A DNA stretch of 64,000 nt from Agapetus fuscipes (GCA_951799405.1 OX637333.1:11965960-12029959), one strand, 5' to 3'. Shown: positions 11,898-24,549, numbered from the stretch's first letter. The notes: generated by a model not told the origin, from the sequence alone. A program made the numbers and translations.

Positions 11898-12596
11898 ATT
11901 AAAAGCAGAGGCGGTTCCCTAATACAGTTCAACGGGGCAGTGCACTGCCTAGATTTTGTAATAATTTTAATAAAATAATTGTATCAACTTTAATATAAAA
12001 GTATATTGTGTGGCAGATGTTTTGAATGGTCGCTGAAGTAAAAAATCATAATTATATGGAGCGCTAGTACAAACCCGCCGTCCATAATACATAATATTAT
12101 TGTTTAGTTATACTCCTCGTGCATTTGTCCAAGTGAACAGATTTTAATGGATTATTCCCATACATTTTCTGAGATCGGTTAGAAACCGTGTATGGAGGGA
12201 GAGAGCGGATACATTAAAGGCTTTTTAGTGCGTACGACAAAGACAGATGCGTGCATTGCCGGCATATTATAATTATTCGTGCGTAGATATTCGAAAACAA
12301 TGAAATCCTTGTAGGATATTGATTACAAATAATATAAGCCAGTAACTCGAATTTGGTTGACCTCCATTCCGTCATCAGTTGACATTAAAATAAACAGTTG
12401 CTGGATGTTTTTTCATCGAACGTGAAGATTTTTTCTATTATTTTCTAATTTATCGTGAAACAACTTACAATTTTGTTTTTTACTAATTTTCTGACGATAA
12501 ATTTTAATAATAAAGTAAACGTGGACATTATAAAAAAAAAAAGTTGAATAGTATTTGAAAAAAAACATTATTTGAAAGCATCGCAAGTGTGTGAAG

Positions 12597-12953
12597 ATGG
12601 TGAAAAAGATAAAAGTTAAACAGCATGCACTTTCGCAAACTCAAGTTGAGCTTGTAATGCATTTCAATTTATTAGGCCGAACAGAACTTCGACAAATGCT
12701 TGATGTTAATTATAGTCAATCAAGTAAAAAGTTTAATGACGAAGTGCGTTCAAACAGATTAATAATTATATCTAGAATAATTGATTGTGTAAAATTTTGT
12801 GCTGATTTGGGTTTGATTGATGCTTTCGCTCAAGCGAAGGAGCGACGGATGGATTTCCATTTCAAATATGTAACTGTAAGTACGAGATTAAAATACGCTT
12901 ATTTGTTATGCACCAAAACGGGTGTAGGTACTTACTTACTCGTGTATAAGTAA
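12597..12953 (+). pseudogene. hAT transposase N-terminal remnant (tentative)
   Basis: A short frame starts MVKKIKVKQHALSQTQ and contains SNRLIIISRIIDCVKFC, which resembles the segment after the zinc finger in some hAT/zinc-finger-MYM-type transposases (NR-x-IL-x-RIID-x-V-x-F). It then degenerates, and the downstream catalytic region is absent, replaced by other insertions. Its place inside the hAT termini supports the reading. An unrelated small open frame is the alternative. Confidence 0.4.
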
Positions 12954-12989
12954 ATAAAACAATATATTTTGGATGGTTGGTGTATTAAC

Positions 12990-13170
12990 ACTGTGAAAAT
13001 TCATCTTTATTTAGTTATTAAAAAACTGTTTTATTTTCACTTTTTATTAATATTTTTTTAAAGAACACAAACCTGATGATGACTACTGTGTAGTCGAAAA
13101 CATTTGTGTGCTTTAAAAAAATAATAATAAAAAGTGAAAATAAAACAGTTTTTTTAATAACTAAATAAAA
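12990..13170. repeat. Fold-back element with central hammerhead-like core
   Basis: Arms beginning AGTTATTAAAAAACTGTTTT and its inverse enclose a centre with CTGATGA (13073-13079), a perfect GACTAC-TGT-GTAGTC hairpin (13081-13095) and GAAA (13096-13099). This matches the CTGANGA-stem II-GAAA layout of hammerhead ribozymes found in Penelope-like element terminal repeats. Flanking ACACAAA / TTTGTGT can pair as stem I. No protein-coding content. Confidence 0.55.
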
Positions 13171-13213
13171 CAATATATATTTAGGTACGTATTTCTTGCA
13201 ATTTCCATTCAAA

Positions 13214-15415
13214 GCAAAAAAAATACAAGAAAAAATGAAATTGCGAAAATTATGAACTTGCGAAAATTAGGACAGGGCGAAAGAAATTTATATGAATGTG
13301 ACCCTACAAATGAAAGTAATGAGGATATTTTGAAAGAGGAAATAAAAGCAAGCATAAAAGAGCTGAAGAATGAAAAGGCTGCAAGTATGGATGGATTGAA
13401 TGCCGAGATGTTAAAGGCAGGAGGAGAATGTGTGGTAGAGTGGATGTTTGAATTATGCAAGATGTGTATGAAAGACAGGGTAGTACCGATGGACTGGAGA
13501 AAGGCGGTCATTGTCCCTATTTACAAGGGTAAAGGGGACAAGAAAGACTGCCGTAACTTTAGGCCCATTAGTCTCCTTAGTATACCTAGGAAAGTCTTAT
13601 GCAAAATTGTCATAAAAAAAGTGAGAATGGCCACCGATCACAGGGTCTCTGATATTCAATCTGGTTTTATGCCAGGACGAGGTTGTGTGGACCAAATCTT
13701 TACTCTCAGACAGATTGTTGAAAAACATCTGGCTGTGGGGAGGGTGGTCTACGCAGCCTTCGTGGATCTCGAGAGGGCCTTTGACTCGGTGGACAGATGT
13801 ATGTTGTGGAATGTTCTCAGGAAGTACGGTGTGAATGACAACCTTCTGAATGTGGTACGTGCCATCTATGAAAATAGTTCGGCATGTGTAAGAGTGGATG
13901 GGAGATATAGTGACTGGTTTGATGTATATAAGGGAGTGAGGCGAATGAATGGAATATCCAGAGTCATAATAAAAGAAGAGCCTGTATGAAGAAAATTATG
14001 ACTCTGGAGGAAATGAAAGAAGTATGTAAGGACAGAAAGAAATGGCGGTTGATCTGTAATGTTGGCGGCTAGGGTTTATTAAATTGGAATTTGTTTTTAT
14101 TGTAAATGGATATTTTGTATTTGGATATTATTATTTAGTGATGTATAAAATGTAATTTGTCGTGTGTGTGTGTTCCTTGACTTATAGGTTGGTATGCGGC
14201 TGACCACCCATGCTGTAAAAATGGTTCACTTTGCCAATGTCACCCCTGTCTCAGGGAAGGACGGCAAGAGTTGCAGGGTGTATGTCCATTTGAGATTTGG
14301 TTTTTATGTTGTAGGTTCACATGAGGCATGTGCAAGCGCGAACTTGTACGTGTCTGGTTGTGAGAATGCATGTAATGTGAATCTCCAATGTAACATATCT
14401 TTGCAACTTAGATTAGATTAGATTAGATTAGGCAAGGCTGCGTGATGAGTCCATGGTTGTTTAATATAATCATGGACAGTTGCATAAAAGAAGCTGGAAT
14501 ATCAGAGAGCGGAGTGAAAGTGGGTGAAACAAGAGTTGGAGTACTTCTTTATGCTGATGATGCTATAGTTTTAGCTGACTCGGCGGAGGAACTCCAAGCG
14601 ATGTTAACCAAACTGAATGATGCATTTTGTAAAAATAGCTTGAAAGTGAATGCGAATAAGACAAAAATATTAGTTTTTGACAGGAATGAAGTATGTGAGG
14701 AACTTACAGTTAATTTGAATGGAAAAAAAGTTGAAGTAGTGAATGAGTTTGACTATTTAGGAAGCAAGTTTGAGGCGAATGGTAAGATGACGAAGGAATT
14801 AGAGAAGCGTGCCAGCAAAGGAAGATGCGTGATAGGAGCGTTTGGTAGAATAGCGAAGAATAAAAGGATACCAAAGAAAATGAAAATGGCGGTACACAAT
14901 TGTATATTGTTGCCGACCCTGATGTATGGAAGCGAGTCATGGACGGTGAATGAAAGAGAAGTAAATAAGGTATGCACCGTAGAAATGGCTCATTTAAGAA
15001 GTATGACAGAAAAAACACTGAAAGATAGAGTGAGAAACGAATGGGTTCTGAATGAATGCGGAGTAAAAGAAAGCGTGAAAGTGAATGTTCAAAGAAGTGT
15101 GATGCGATGGTTTGGACATATTGAAAGGATGAATGAAGACCGACTGACAAAAAGAGTGTATAAAGGGAATGTAATAGGTAAGCGTGGAAGGGGAAGACCT
15201 AGAAAAGAATGGATTGATCAGATAAGTGAGATTGCGAATGAATGGAATTTACAGAGTGGAAACAAGAGAAGAGCATGCATGAAAAGAGTGATGAAATTAG
15301 ATGAGATAAAAGAAGTATGCAGGGACAGAGTCAAGTGGAGGCACTTATGTGGAGGTACTGGCCACCCCTAGAGAAATGGCGGCAGGATACAAGACAAGAC
15401 AAATGAACTGCCAAC
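13214..15415 (+). mobile_element. LINE (family B), 5' truncated, interrupted by a second LINE copy
   Basis: Coding part 1 (13252-13942) gives RT fingers and palm: PMDWRKAVIVPIYKGKGD, NFRPISLLS, and catalytic FVDLERAFDSVDR. Part 2 (14434-15371) gives QGCVMSPWLFN (the Q codon spans the duplicated target), LLYADDAIV, MYGSESWTV, MRWFGHIERM and GRGRPRKEW, ending CGGTGHP. The parts are separated by a 487-bp insertion (13943-14429) in the YKGVR/QGCV loop. Its 3' end differs from family A: no TTCCTTGACTTATAGG tail follows. Related to, but distinct from, the copies at 3747, 21479 and 51535. Confidence 0.88.
13943..14429 (+). mobile_element. Truncated LINE-A 3' end inserted in LINE-B
   Basis: Starts inside the last 30 codons of LINE family A (EWNIQSHNKRRACM-like), continues through the 3' UTR and the tail starting TTCCTTGACTTATAGG at 14173, and ends in GATTAGATTAGATTA. 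A 4-bp AGGC flanks it on both sides (13939-13942, 14430-14433). It shows that the tail is the true 3' end of family A, and that family A was active after family B inserted here. Confidence 0.85.
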
Positions 15416-15447
15416 ATTTTTATTGAGGAGCCGCCTCTGATTAAAAG

Positions 15448-16519
15448 TAACATTTTATTACGAGATATCGAAAATACAGACGAACAAGATGAAGTGATCA
15501 GGAACTATCATATTAATTATAATCATAGAGGTATATCAGAAACAACGAGACATTTGTCGAGACAAATATACTTTGATAATTTTAAATCTAAGATAGTTAA
15601 AACAATAAACAATTGTGAAATTTGTCAGATTAACAAATATGAGAGAAATCCGATCAAGCAAAAACATGATATTACAGAATCACCTAAAGCACCACTTGAC
15701 ATATTACACATAGACATATACCACATAGATAATGCATATATTCTTACTATTATCGACAAATTTAGTAGATATGCATATGCTAAGATAGTAGACTCCAGAA
15801 CAAGTACGAATATAATAGAAGTAGTGTTTAACTTCTTTGCAGAACGCGGAGTCCCAAAGAAAATAATCACAGACAGTGCTAGAGAATTTCTTTCCAATAT
15901 TTTTAAGGAAGCTTTAAACTCATATGGTATAGAGCACCATGTTACAGCTCAGAGAAACTCATCAGGTAATTCACCAGTAGAGAGATTCCACTCTACGTTG
16001 ACAGAAATATACAGAATCATAGGCAATGATCCACAAAAAACTAAAAGTATGAAATTAGCGGAATCCGTAATGACGTACAATAACTCGATACATTCATCAA
16101 CTAATTTGACTCCGTTCGAAATAATAAATGGACACTTAGAAAAGAAAGGAATATTGGATATAGATATAGATTTTATTAATTTGGAAGATTATTTAGTGAA
16201 TAAGAAAACAAACTTTAAAATAATTAAGGATAATGTATACGTCAGAAATCAAAACATTAAAGAAAGAAATATTAACAAATTAAATGAGAAATTACCGGAA
16301 CCTAAAGATTATTCCGAGAATGATGTTGTTTTTCAAAGAGATAATCGTAGGAAGAAGAATGCCCCTCTTTATAAAAAACGAATCGTGACCAGAAACTTTA
16401 AACGAGTAATTAAAAGCGATAATGCGAAAATTCATAAAACAAAAATTAAACCTAAGAGAAAATTTCAGGTTGTGCCTGTTGGTGATACAAGCCCAAGAAA
16501 TCGAAATTCACGACTATGA
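15448..16519 (+). pseudogene. Endogenous gypsy pol: integrase
   Basis: The frame resumes directly after the hAT target duplication. It shows the zinc-binding HHCC region (NYHINYNHRGISETTRH, then CEICQINK) and the DDE core: HIDIYHID (first Asp), IITDSAREF (second Asp) and SPVERFHSTL (Glu). Integrase would insert the DNA copy into host chromosomes. This segment is itself unbroken, but the rest of pol carries two breaks plus the transposon. Confidence 0.92.
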
Positions 16520-18116
16520 AAGGAATCAAGGAATATTAGTCATGGAACTTGGAGGAAGTAAGATGATCAACAGTTATGATAATCTGATACATATAATTAA
16601 CATTACTGTCTATAACATAATCTTGTTTAATAATGATTCTAGAGTAAAAGATAATGACAACTTAAAAATAGCAACTAAAATATTGGTATCTAAATTTAAT
16701 GACCTGGAAAACAAATTTAACATGATCAAACCCTATAAAAGAAATAAGAGATGATTAATTAATGCACTTGGCAGCGTTATAAAAGTAATAAGCGGAAATA
16801 TGGATGATGCAGATGCAAAACAAATAAATCAGCAAATTGAACTGTTAAAAGACAATCAAAGAAATTTAGTTCAATCTTCAAATGAACAAATTAAAATAAA
16901 TGAAAAAATGAATGAAAGATTTAATAAAGTTACAGAACATGTAAATTCCTATCAGAAGTACCTAAACAAGTTTTTAAAGTCCAATTCTAAGAAAATAAGT
17001 AAAGTAAGAACTGCATTGGCATTTCTGCAAATAATTAATCAGTTGAGTTATAATATTGAATTATTGAAAATGCATTTGGATGAAATACACACATCCATAA
17101 CTTTAGCTAAACTGGGAGTGATTTCCAAATATATTATTCACCCTACAGAAATGGATCAACTTAGAGACCATCTTGAAAATCAAAACATAACATTGTACTC
17201 GATTGAAAATATTTATGAACTTCTGAAATTACAAGCTTATTATAATGATACTAACATTATCATATTTAATATTAAAGTTCCCAATGTCAACCCTTATCCT
17301 AGTAAATTATATCACATAAGATCTATACCCATAAATAAGACCAAGACTATAACCACACCCTATTCTTATATCACTATGAACCAATTCTCACATCAATTCC
17401 TAAACAAACCATGTGAACAACTAGAAGGAATATATTATTGTGAAACAAAAAGATTAATTAACAATACTAATGAAAAATGTATAACAAAATTAATTAGCAA
17501 TGAAAAAGCAAAATGTGATCTAGTTGAGTTTGAAGAGGGAGAAATAATTGAAATGTTTGAACCCAACCATTTATTGATATCAACCGATACTAATGTAGAA
17601 ATGAAATCAGATTGTGGAATAAGAAACAAAAATCTTACTGGATTATTAATGATAACTTTTAATAATTGTAATGTTCAAATCAATGATATTATGTACCCAA
17701 ATGTTGTGACTGTTGAGAAAGATGACCTTAAATTGATATCCAATATGTTTATTCCAATTGTAATCAACAATGATACCGAAATGTTTAATGAAAAACTACT
17801 AATACCTAACTTTAAAAATAAAGAAAAAATAGAGTTTAAGGAAAATATTAACAAGTTGAATCATAATTCTTTATTTCATAATTTTATATTATATACATTA
17901 ATCATGCTTATTATTGTATACTTTATATGTTGTAAGATTGTTAAAAAACTGTCTAAAAGGAAAAATAAGCAAATTATTTCACGTGGACGTTATCAAAAAG
18001 ATTCACAAGTGGTTTATCAACCATTATCAACTACCCCTGTGGTGGTTAACCCATTGCCATCTTTCTCCTTAGGGAAAGATTCATCTTCGGTGGGAGGAGT
18101 TATGTCCCCATTTTGA
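16422..18116 (+). pseudogene. Endogenous gypsy env (baculovirus F-like), one nonsense codon
   Basis: Overlaps the integrase end in another frame, as env often does in errantiviruses. The first part (16422-16754) ends in a furin-like RNKR followed at once by TGA (16752-16754); the same frame then stays open to 18116. The second part has a coiled-coil-rich start (16800 on), several N-glycosylation sequons, cysteines, and one hydrophobic membrane span near the C-terminus (LYTLIMLIIVYFICC, about 17890-17935) followed by a basic tail. The layout fits the insect env family derived from or related to baculovirus fusion proteins. The stop lies exactly at the presumed cleavage/fusion-peptide junction, so this copy cannot make a full product. 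Confidence 0.85.
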
Positions 18117-18530
18117 TGGACCCTTTTTAGTAACAAAACATCTAAACTAATTAACATACAAATTACAGTAACACTTGTATTTCTAATTAATTGTTATTCA
18201 CAGAATACCTTTTTACCTTTTGCAAGGTTGTCAACTAATAAAAATGATTGATAAATGGATATTACTCCTAGAATTGATAACTAGACCTTAAATCGTTAAT
18301 GCATACCATCACATGCCCAGATTTCACGTCCCAATTATAACTCATGGACCTAGGTCATGTGAAGGTATATAAGCCTAAGACTCTCTACCATACTTTTGCC
18401 ACTTAACATCTTCTTCCTGTATTGTAATTGTTGTAGGTACTGTAATAATATTATTGTTTTAATAAATAAATCATTTTTTAAAAAGCTAAAGAACCGTTTT
18501 CGAACAAAACTCAGGCAATAAGTATTGCAG
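18098..18530 (+). mobile_element. 3' LTR of the endogenous gypsy element (end uncertain)
   Basis: A purine-rich tract (GGTGGGAGG, about 18089-18097) precedes AGTTATG, a start like that of errantivirus LTRs; env reads a few codons into it. A TATA box (GGTATATAAG, about 18365) with a downstream start region and AATAAATAAA at 18461-18470 give an LTR promoter and polyA signal. The right end cannot be fixed because the 5' LTR lies in the gap. Confidence 0.65.
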
Positions 18531-18575
18531 GCAACACTATATGTGTAGCTTAGTTGCGTGTGCTGATAGAGGTAA

Positions 18576-20245
18576 AGGCTGGTTCGGACAAGGCGAGTAA
18601 TTTAGTCAAGTAACGAGTAATTTAGTGGCTAAACGTGTGCGAACCACAACAATTTAGTCCAGTAGTTAAGTCAATGGTTTAGTCAAGCCGATCCATTTCA
18701 TTCTATTTTTTCGGGCAAGTAGCGGCCCCGCCCACCGTCCGTGGGCGAGTGTTGCCGAGAAGCCACGGAAAAGTCCGAGTCCGAAGAGCCACGGAAAAGC
18801 CCGAGTCCGAGTCGAGTTTATTAGCGGCCGCGCCATTGGCCCCTCACTCTTGGCGGGGAAACGGAAATGCAAGAATGGCGGCAATTTAAATTGGCTGCAG
18901 TTTGAAAAGATAATGCCCGTTTTCAGCAAGAATATTTAAAGATAAAGTGCTGTTTAAAAATATTTAAGTACTTAAGAACTTCTTATATTTGCGAGCCCGA
19001 TGTTCCGCTCCCTAAACTTAGCGACCTGTCAGTGAGGTTATGTCATGTTTAAACTGTAAATAAGTGGATATGCACACCGATATCCTTGGTTTTTTAGAAA
19101 CTCTTGAGAATATAGAAGTTGCTAGGACTTATCTACGTCCAAAAAGTTTTGAGAAAGGTAATTTTTTTTCGATAAGAATATTATGACATCGATTTTTGGT
19201 GCGGATATCAGCTGTCAAAAATACAATCATGTAGCTCCTTGCTGGATGAAATTGTAGTAATTTTTAAGTTTTCGGACAATAGAGCTGTACAATTAATATA
19301 GTTTTGGTAAAGATGTTGTGGAAATAACTATTATCGTCCATGAATTTATTACGTATTTAAAAACATCGATCTTTTACATTGATCGATGTTTATAGGTACC
19401 TACCATAAATTTGTCATATCACAGGCCTTATGATATCCTTCAGATGGATTGTTACTTATTGTTTTGTACAGAAACAATTCAGTGACACACGGGGATAACT
19501 GATTAGAGGCATTACAATTTTATGCCACTGTAAGCCATCAGCTGGTATCTGTGACAGACGTGAGAGGCGTATGTAGCAGGATTGAACAAGTTTCTCGCGG
19601 TCAGCCTCTGAAAAGTTGAACCATGTTTCTTCTTTAACTTGATAATTGATTGGTGACCGCCGTGTATTTGAAATGCCGATTTTACATGTCGAATATTGAT
19701 GTTAATTGTCAACAACGAAAAACGCAACAGAGAAATGCATCTGAATGCAGCCGTATTATAGTGTGTGCATACAAAATATACTTTGTACACATCATTGAAA
19801 AGATAAAAATTCAATTAAAAAATAATGTTTGCAGCGTAAATGGTAGATATTATTATAAACATCAAATAGTCATGTGTTGTTTTTATTTAAAATGTGTATA
19901 TTATTTTATAAACCATAAAATACATTTCGAATTTACAAAAGTCGAGTTTCGAAGTTGTTTGCTAAACGGGCTCCTAGCTAGGTGGCCGGGCATAAATCAG
20001 TTAATATTACCAAACCATAGCCAAGCCAGCTTTATAATAACATGATTTTAATACTCAATTAATATTTTCAAACTGCAGCCAATTCAAATTTTCCGCCATT
20101 ATAGAAAGGGCTTTCTGCAGCCAACTTCGCACTTGTGTACTGTACTGGACCGTAATGCGAACGCTTCACGGGCGAGTAGCGCCCCGCCCACTACTAAATT
20201 ACTCGGTACTTGACTAAATCAGTGGCCTCGTGCGAACTAGCCTTT
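18576..20245. mobile_element. Long-TIR element, same family as the 5792 MITE
   Basis: Left end AGGCTGGTTCGGACAAGGCG after TAA, right end CGTGCGAACTAGCCT before TTAA. Subterminal sequences are also inverted: AATTGGCTGCAGTTTGAAAA near 18890 against its inverse near 20060-20080, and the GTAGCGCCCCGCCCAC block on both sides. The 1.1 kb interior has no recognisable transposase. Another left end of the same type begins right after it at about 20246. Confidence 0.65.
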
Positions 20246-20269
20246 AAGGCTAGTTCGCTCGGCTAGTTA

Positions 20270-20837
20270 TTTTAAAATAAAATATACAAGTGTACACAAA
20301 TATACATTCTTAAATAATACACCGAACTACATTTTGGTTTTAAGCTAAATTAAGGTAATTAAGGTTTTGGCAAATTAGGTTAAAATAATGTAAATCATTT
20401 TGAAAGTTTGATGTCAATTAAAGTTTATTTAGAGGCACTAGTATTTTTTAGCTGGAACGTAACAAAAACATGAAGGTTTTTTTTACTTTATAGCTGTCTT
20501 ATATTTGTGAACGAATTTTTTTTGAGGTAACGACGGAAATACGTTGTCCGGCACCAGGCCACCAATACACCATTTTCACGCACAAAGTATTATATTCTTT
20601 TCAAATAACTTTTTGCACAATTTAACGCCTGTGAAAACAGCCAAAAACAGCATTCAACGGTTAAAAACTTACGACCCCACGCCAAGCAAGCGTTATCTGT
20701 GGGCGCCATTTTGGCTGTCAAGGGAATATCGGTAATACCAAATAGTAGTTTCCTACTATTATTTTGGACAAGAACCAATAAAGCAGCATCTACTGGTAGT
20801 GTAAGGAAGCTTGGTGGTCAATAGCGTTGTATGGAAG
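20270..20837 (+). repeat. Repeat copy, inverse of 25629-26220
   Basis: About 570 bp, from AAAATATACAAGTGTACAC to GGAAGATTCCTTAGCATG, matches the segment at 25629-26220 in opposite orientation with very few differences, including an identical 62-codon open frame on the minus strand (20590-20778). The second copy lies inside the piggyBac-like remnant at 24226-26605, so this is probably the same element's 5' region. Confidence 0.8.
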
Positions 20838-21478
20838 ATTCCTTAGCATGATCGTGACCATTGAAGCGTATCCTTTTCCCATCATTCAAAATCCCCACTC
20901 CTAGTATACTTGACACTGGCGCCCCTGCTCTCCGCGGGATTCGCCAAACAGAAGAAGAAGAAGTATTATCAGCTCCTGCAAGTACTCTGGCGCCACTCCA
21001 TGCAGCGCTTTATGTAGCGTGAGATGCCTAGGACACTTAGGGCATATTTTTGTTCCGGGCAACATTATTTGGATAGTTATTCACAGTCACAGTCTCTCCG
21101 ACCAATCAGAGCTCCGATTGGGTCACATGTCTGGTCACGAGGTACACCGCCAGTCGCCATTGTGTTTTTGAAATCTGCGCAAGGAACGCTTCCCTTTAGA
21201 AAATTCTTTAAATTTTGTGATTTTGCAATTTACAATGTTCAGTCGCCGTTGTTGTGTACCTCATTGTTTTAACACCGAGTTAAAGTAATCGGATTCGTTT
21301 CTATTTCACGATTAGTAATGCACTTACTGGAAAAAACAAAAAGTTTAGGTGAACTGTACTTTTTGTATGAAATGAAGGACTGTACTGTGAAATGAAGAAC
21401 TGTTTTTTTAGAAAAGTTTAACTAAATAAGTGTGAACTTAAATGTGTCTACTTGTGGGAATATAATAATAAATATAAT
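20838..21478. other. Unassigned sequence
   Basis: No exon or repeat could be assigned. A 17-codon frame at 21237-21290 starts with a CC-x2-HC pattern reminiscent of a THAP finger, but it stops immediately. Confidence 0.3.
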
Positions 21479-24160
21479 CTAAAATAATCTAAGTTGCAAG
21501 GATATATTCATTTAAAGCTCTCAGATGTAAGCCCACAAACCAACAAGTGTAGTTCGCGCTTACAAATGCTGAATGTGTACTTACAAATAAAATCCAAACC
21601 TCAAATGAACATAAGCCCCACAACTTTTGCCGACCTTCCCTGAAACAGGGGTAACATTGGCAAAGTGAACCATTTTTTACAGTATGGGTGGTCAGCCTCA
21701 TACCAACCTATAAGTCAAGGAATATGAATAAAAAATTACATTTAAATATATAAAAGAACAAAACCTTACAAAGAAATCTATACAAAAAAAGTCAGAAATT
21801 TCCTATGCAAAAAATGTAGCAAATTAATACACCAACATTAGAAATCACCATTGCAGATTAGCCGCCACTTCTTCCTGTCCTTGCACACTTCTTTCATTTC
21901 ATCCAGAGTCATAACCTTTTTCATGCAAGTCCTCCTTTTATTATGACTCTGGATATCCCATTCATTCGCTATTTCAGAAATTTGATCCATCCATACTTTT
22001 CTCGGTCTTCCTCTACCACGACATCCGTCTATTTTAGCAACATATACTTTCTTCGTCAATCTTTCATCACTCATTCTCTCCATATGCCCGAACCATCTTA
22101 ACATACTTCTTTTAATCTTCACTTTCACACTTTCCCTTACACCACATTCTTCTCTTACAAAATCATTCCTCACTCTGTCACTTCGTTTTTTCCCAATCAT
22201 ACTTCTTAGATAGTCCATTTCTACTGTATGGACTTTACTAATTTCCCTTTCACTCACCGTCCAGGCTTCACTTCCATACATCAAGGTTGGCACTAGTATA
22301 CCACCGTGCACCGCCAATCTAACATTTTTTGAGAGATTCTGGTTCCTGGCGATGCTAGCGGTAGCACCCAGTACGCACCTGCCTTTCATTATTCTTCTTT
22401 CAAATTCACCAGTCATTCTTCCATCTTTTTCAAACTTACTTCCCAGGTATACAAACTCATTTACGACATCAACATTCATTCCATTAATTTTAAATTCATA
22501 ATTCATACTTTCATCATCTCTTTCAAAAATCAATACTTTCGTCTTACTTGCATTCAACTTCAAATGGTTACCTTTCAAAGCTTCATTCAATCTAGAGAGC
22601 ATTGTTTGCAATTCTACTGCTGAATCAGATACAAGAACTGCATCATCTGCATACAGAAGAACACTCACTTTGCTCTCTCCTATCATCAATCCACAATCAT
22701 TAAGTCGAGCATCTCTGACACACTTGTCCATGACTATGTTAAATAGCCATGGACTCATCACACATCCTTGCCTCACACCCTTATAAACTTCAAACCACTC
22801 ACTATACTCACCATCAATACGGACACATGCCTTACTATTTTCATAGTTTGCATGCACCGCACCTAAGAGAGCCCCATTCACTCCGTATGCTTTCAAAACA
22901 TCCCATAACATACCTCTGTCTACTGAGTCAAAAGCCTTTTACAGATCTACAAAGGCCGTGAACAGCTTCCGCCTCACCGACAATTGTTTTTCAACAAGTT
23001 GTCGTAGAGTAAAAATCTGATCAACACAGCCTCTACCGGCCATAAAGCCGGACTGTACATCGGAAATCCTTTCACTAGTAGTCAGAATCACATTTTTTAT
23101 AATCACCTTACAGAAGACTTTTCCTGGTATACTGAGTAGACTGATTGGTCTGAAGTTCTGACAGTCTTTTTTGTCCCCTTTACCTTTGTAAATGGGAACA
23201 ATGACTGCCTTCCTCCAATCCATCGGTACTACTCCTGCATTCACACAGAGCTTACATAATTCGTACATCCAATCTATCACACATTCACCTCCTGCTTTCA
23301 ACATTTCACCATTTATACCATCAAACCCAGCAGACTTCCCATTCTTCAGACGTGAAATAGACACTTTCATTTCTTCTTTCATAATATTCAATTCATTCGC
23401 TTCATCTATCTGTTCATAAATTCTTCTTTCACCCTGACCAAAAATTTCTTGAAAATAGTTCTTCCATCTCTTGCATACTTCTTCATTCTCCCATACCATC
23501 TCACCGGCAGCACTTTTGACTCCCGGAGTGGTCAATGCAGAAGATTTATTTCTATCCGCATTGATCCACCTCCAAAATTCCTTCTTACTGTCGGTGAAAC
23601 TTTTGTTAATCCTTTCATCAATCTTTCTTTGTTCATTCATCTTGCTTTCATAAATTATATTTTTCGCCATTCTCTTAGCTATCTTATATTCCTCTTCTAG
23701 CTTTCTATCATTTCTATCATTCAACCAATTTTCGTAACACTTTTTCTTAACTTTCACAGCTTCCTTCACTCTATCATTCCACCAGGCATCTCCTTTCAAT
23801 CTTCCACCTTTCGTTACCCCACATGCTTTTTTAGCGCATTCAGTCATTCCTTCTTTCAGATCTTTCCACATACTTTCAATATCTTTTCCACACACACTCT
23901 TCTCAAGTTCACTCACACTTAAAATTTTGTGGAGCTCTGATACGTACTTCTCTTGCACATTTTCTTCATTCAGCCTTTCTACTTTTATTCTAGGCAATCT
24001 TACTTTCCTCTTGCGTTTCTTCTTTCTTACTTCACCAATCATTTTTTTGGCACATAAGAGATAGTGGTCACAGCTTATTTCAGGCCCCCGGTAGACACGG
24101 CTATCTCTTACGGCTCCTCTCAATCTTTCATCCACACAGATGAAATACATTTAATGTAAA
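21479..24160 (-). mobile_element. LINE (family A), longest copy in the window, one in-frame stop
   Basis: On the minus strand one reading frame runs from about 24150 to 21838 (about 770 codons) and is broken only by a TAA at 22939-22941. Order: end of an AP endonuclease-like domain (RGPEISCDHYLL), linker, RT motifs PMDWRKAVIVPIYKGKGD, NFRPISLLS, GFMAGRGCVDQIF, FVDL-stop-KAFDSVDRG, QGCVMSPWLFN, LLYADDAVLVS, then MYGSEAWTV, LRWFGHMERM and GRGRPRKVW. The 3' UTR leads to the shared tail, ending in ATCTAAAATAATCTAAG at 21479. The 5' part of the endonuclease is missing. Apart from the stop it is well preserved, hence a relatively recent insertion. Confidence 0.9.
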
Positions 24161-24549
24161 TCTTAAGTGTGATATATCCTTAGATTATGGACATAATTAT
24201 TAAATTTGAATTGAGCAAGTTACAACCCAGATAGCATTTTAAACTTGGATCTGACTTGCAACAAGTTTGATGTGTCAAAAGTGAAGGCTTGCTGCAAGTT
24301 CACCATGGCAAGTATATACACTTGAGGCAAGTTCTAATCAAACTTTCTAGTTTCCCAGCAACAAGCTTGCAGGAACTTTGTCATAACAAAGTTCCCGTAA
24401 GCTTGTTATGACAAAATTGCAAAATGTTTGCTCCTGCAAATTATAATATTATATTATAATATTTAAAAAAAAATTAAAATAAAAAGATGAAATATTTTTA
24501 TTTTCTTTTATTTACAGTTTGCTTATAGTAGTAACAAAGTTTTATAATA

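Larger units (their letters stand above)
11906..15439. mobile_element. hAT-type DNA transposon inside gypsy pol
   Basis: Terminal inverted repeats CAGAGGCGGTTCCCTAAT (left) and ATTGAGGAGCCGCCTCTG (right, 16 of 18 positions inverse-matched) are flanked by an exact 8-bp duplication ATTAAAAG (11898-11905 and 15440-15447). The 8-bp target and CAG-start are typical of hAT. Interior: a hAT-like N-terminal coding fragment (12597-12953), a fold-back element (about 12990-13170), and a LINE (13214-15415). The element is 3,534 bp; it has evidently decayed and accumulated other elements after landing in the gypsy copy. Confidence 0.9.

Noticed and set aside
14411..14431. Possible insect telomeric TTAGG array
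   Set aside because: The repeats are GATTA or TAGAT type, few in number, and always at the 3' end of LINE/SINE copies.
21237..21290. Start of a THAP-domain protein (CC-x2-HC)
   Set aside because: Only 17 codons before a stop and no donor site or downstream exon could be identified.
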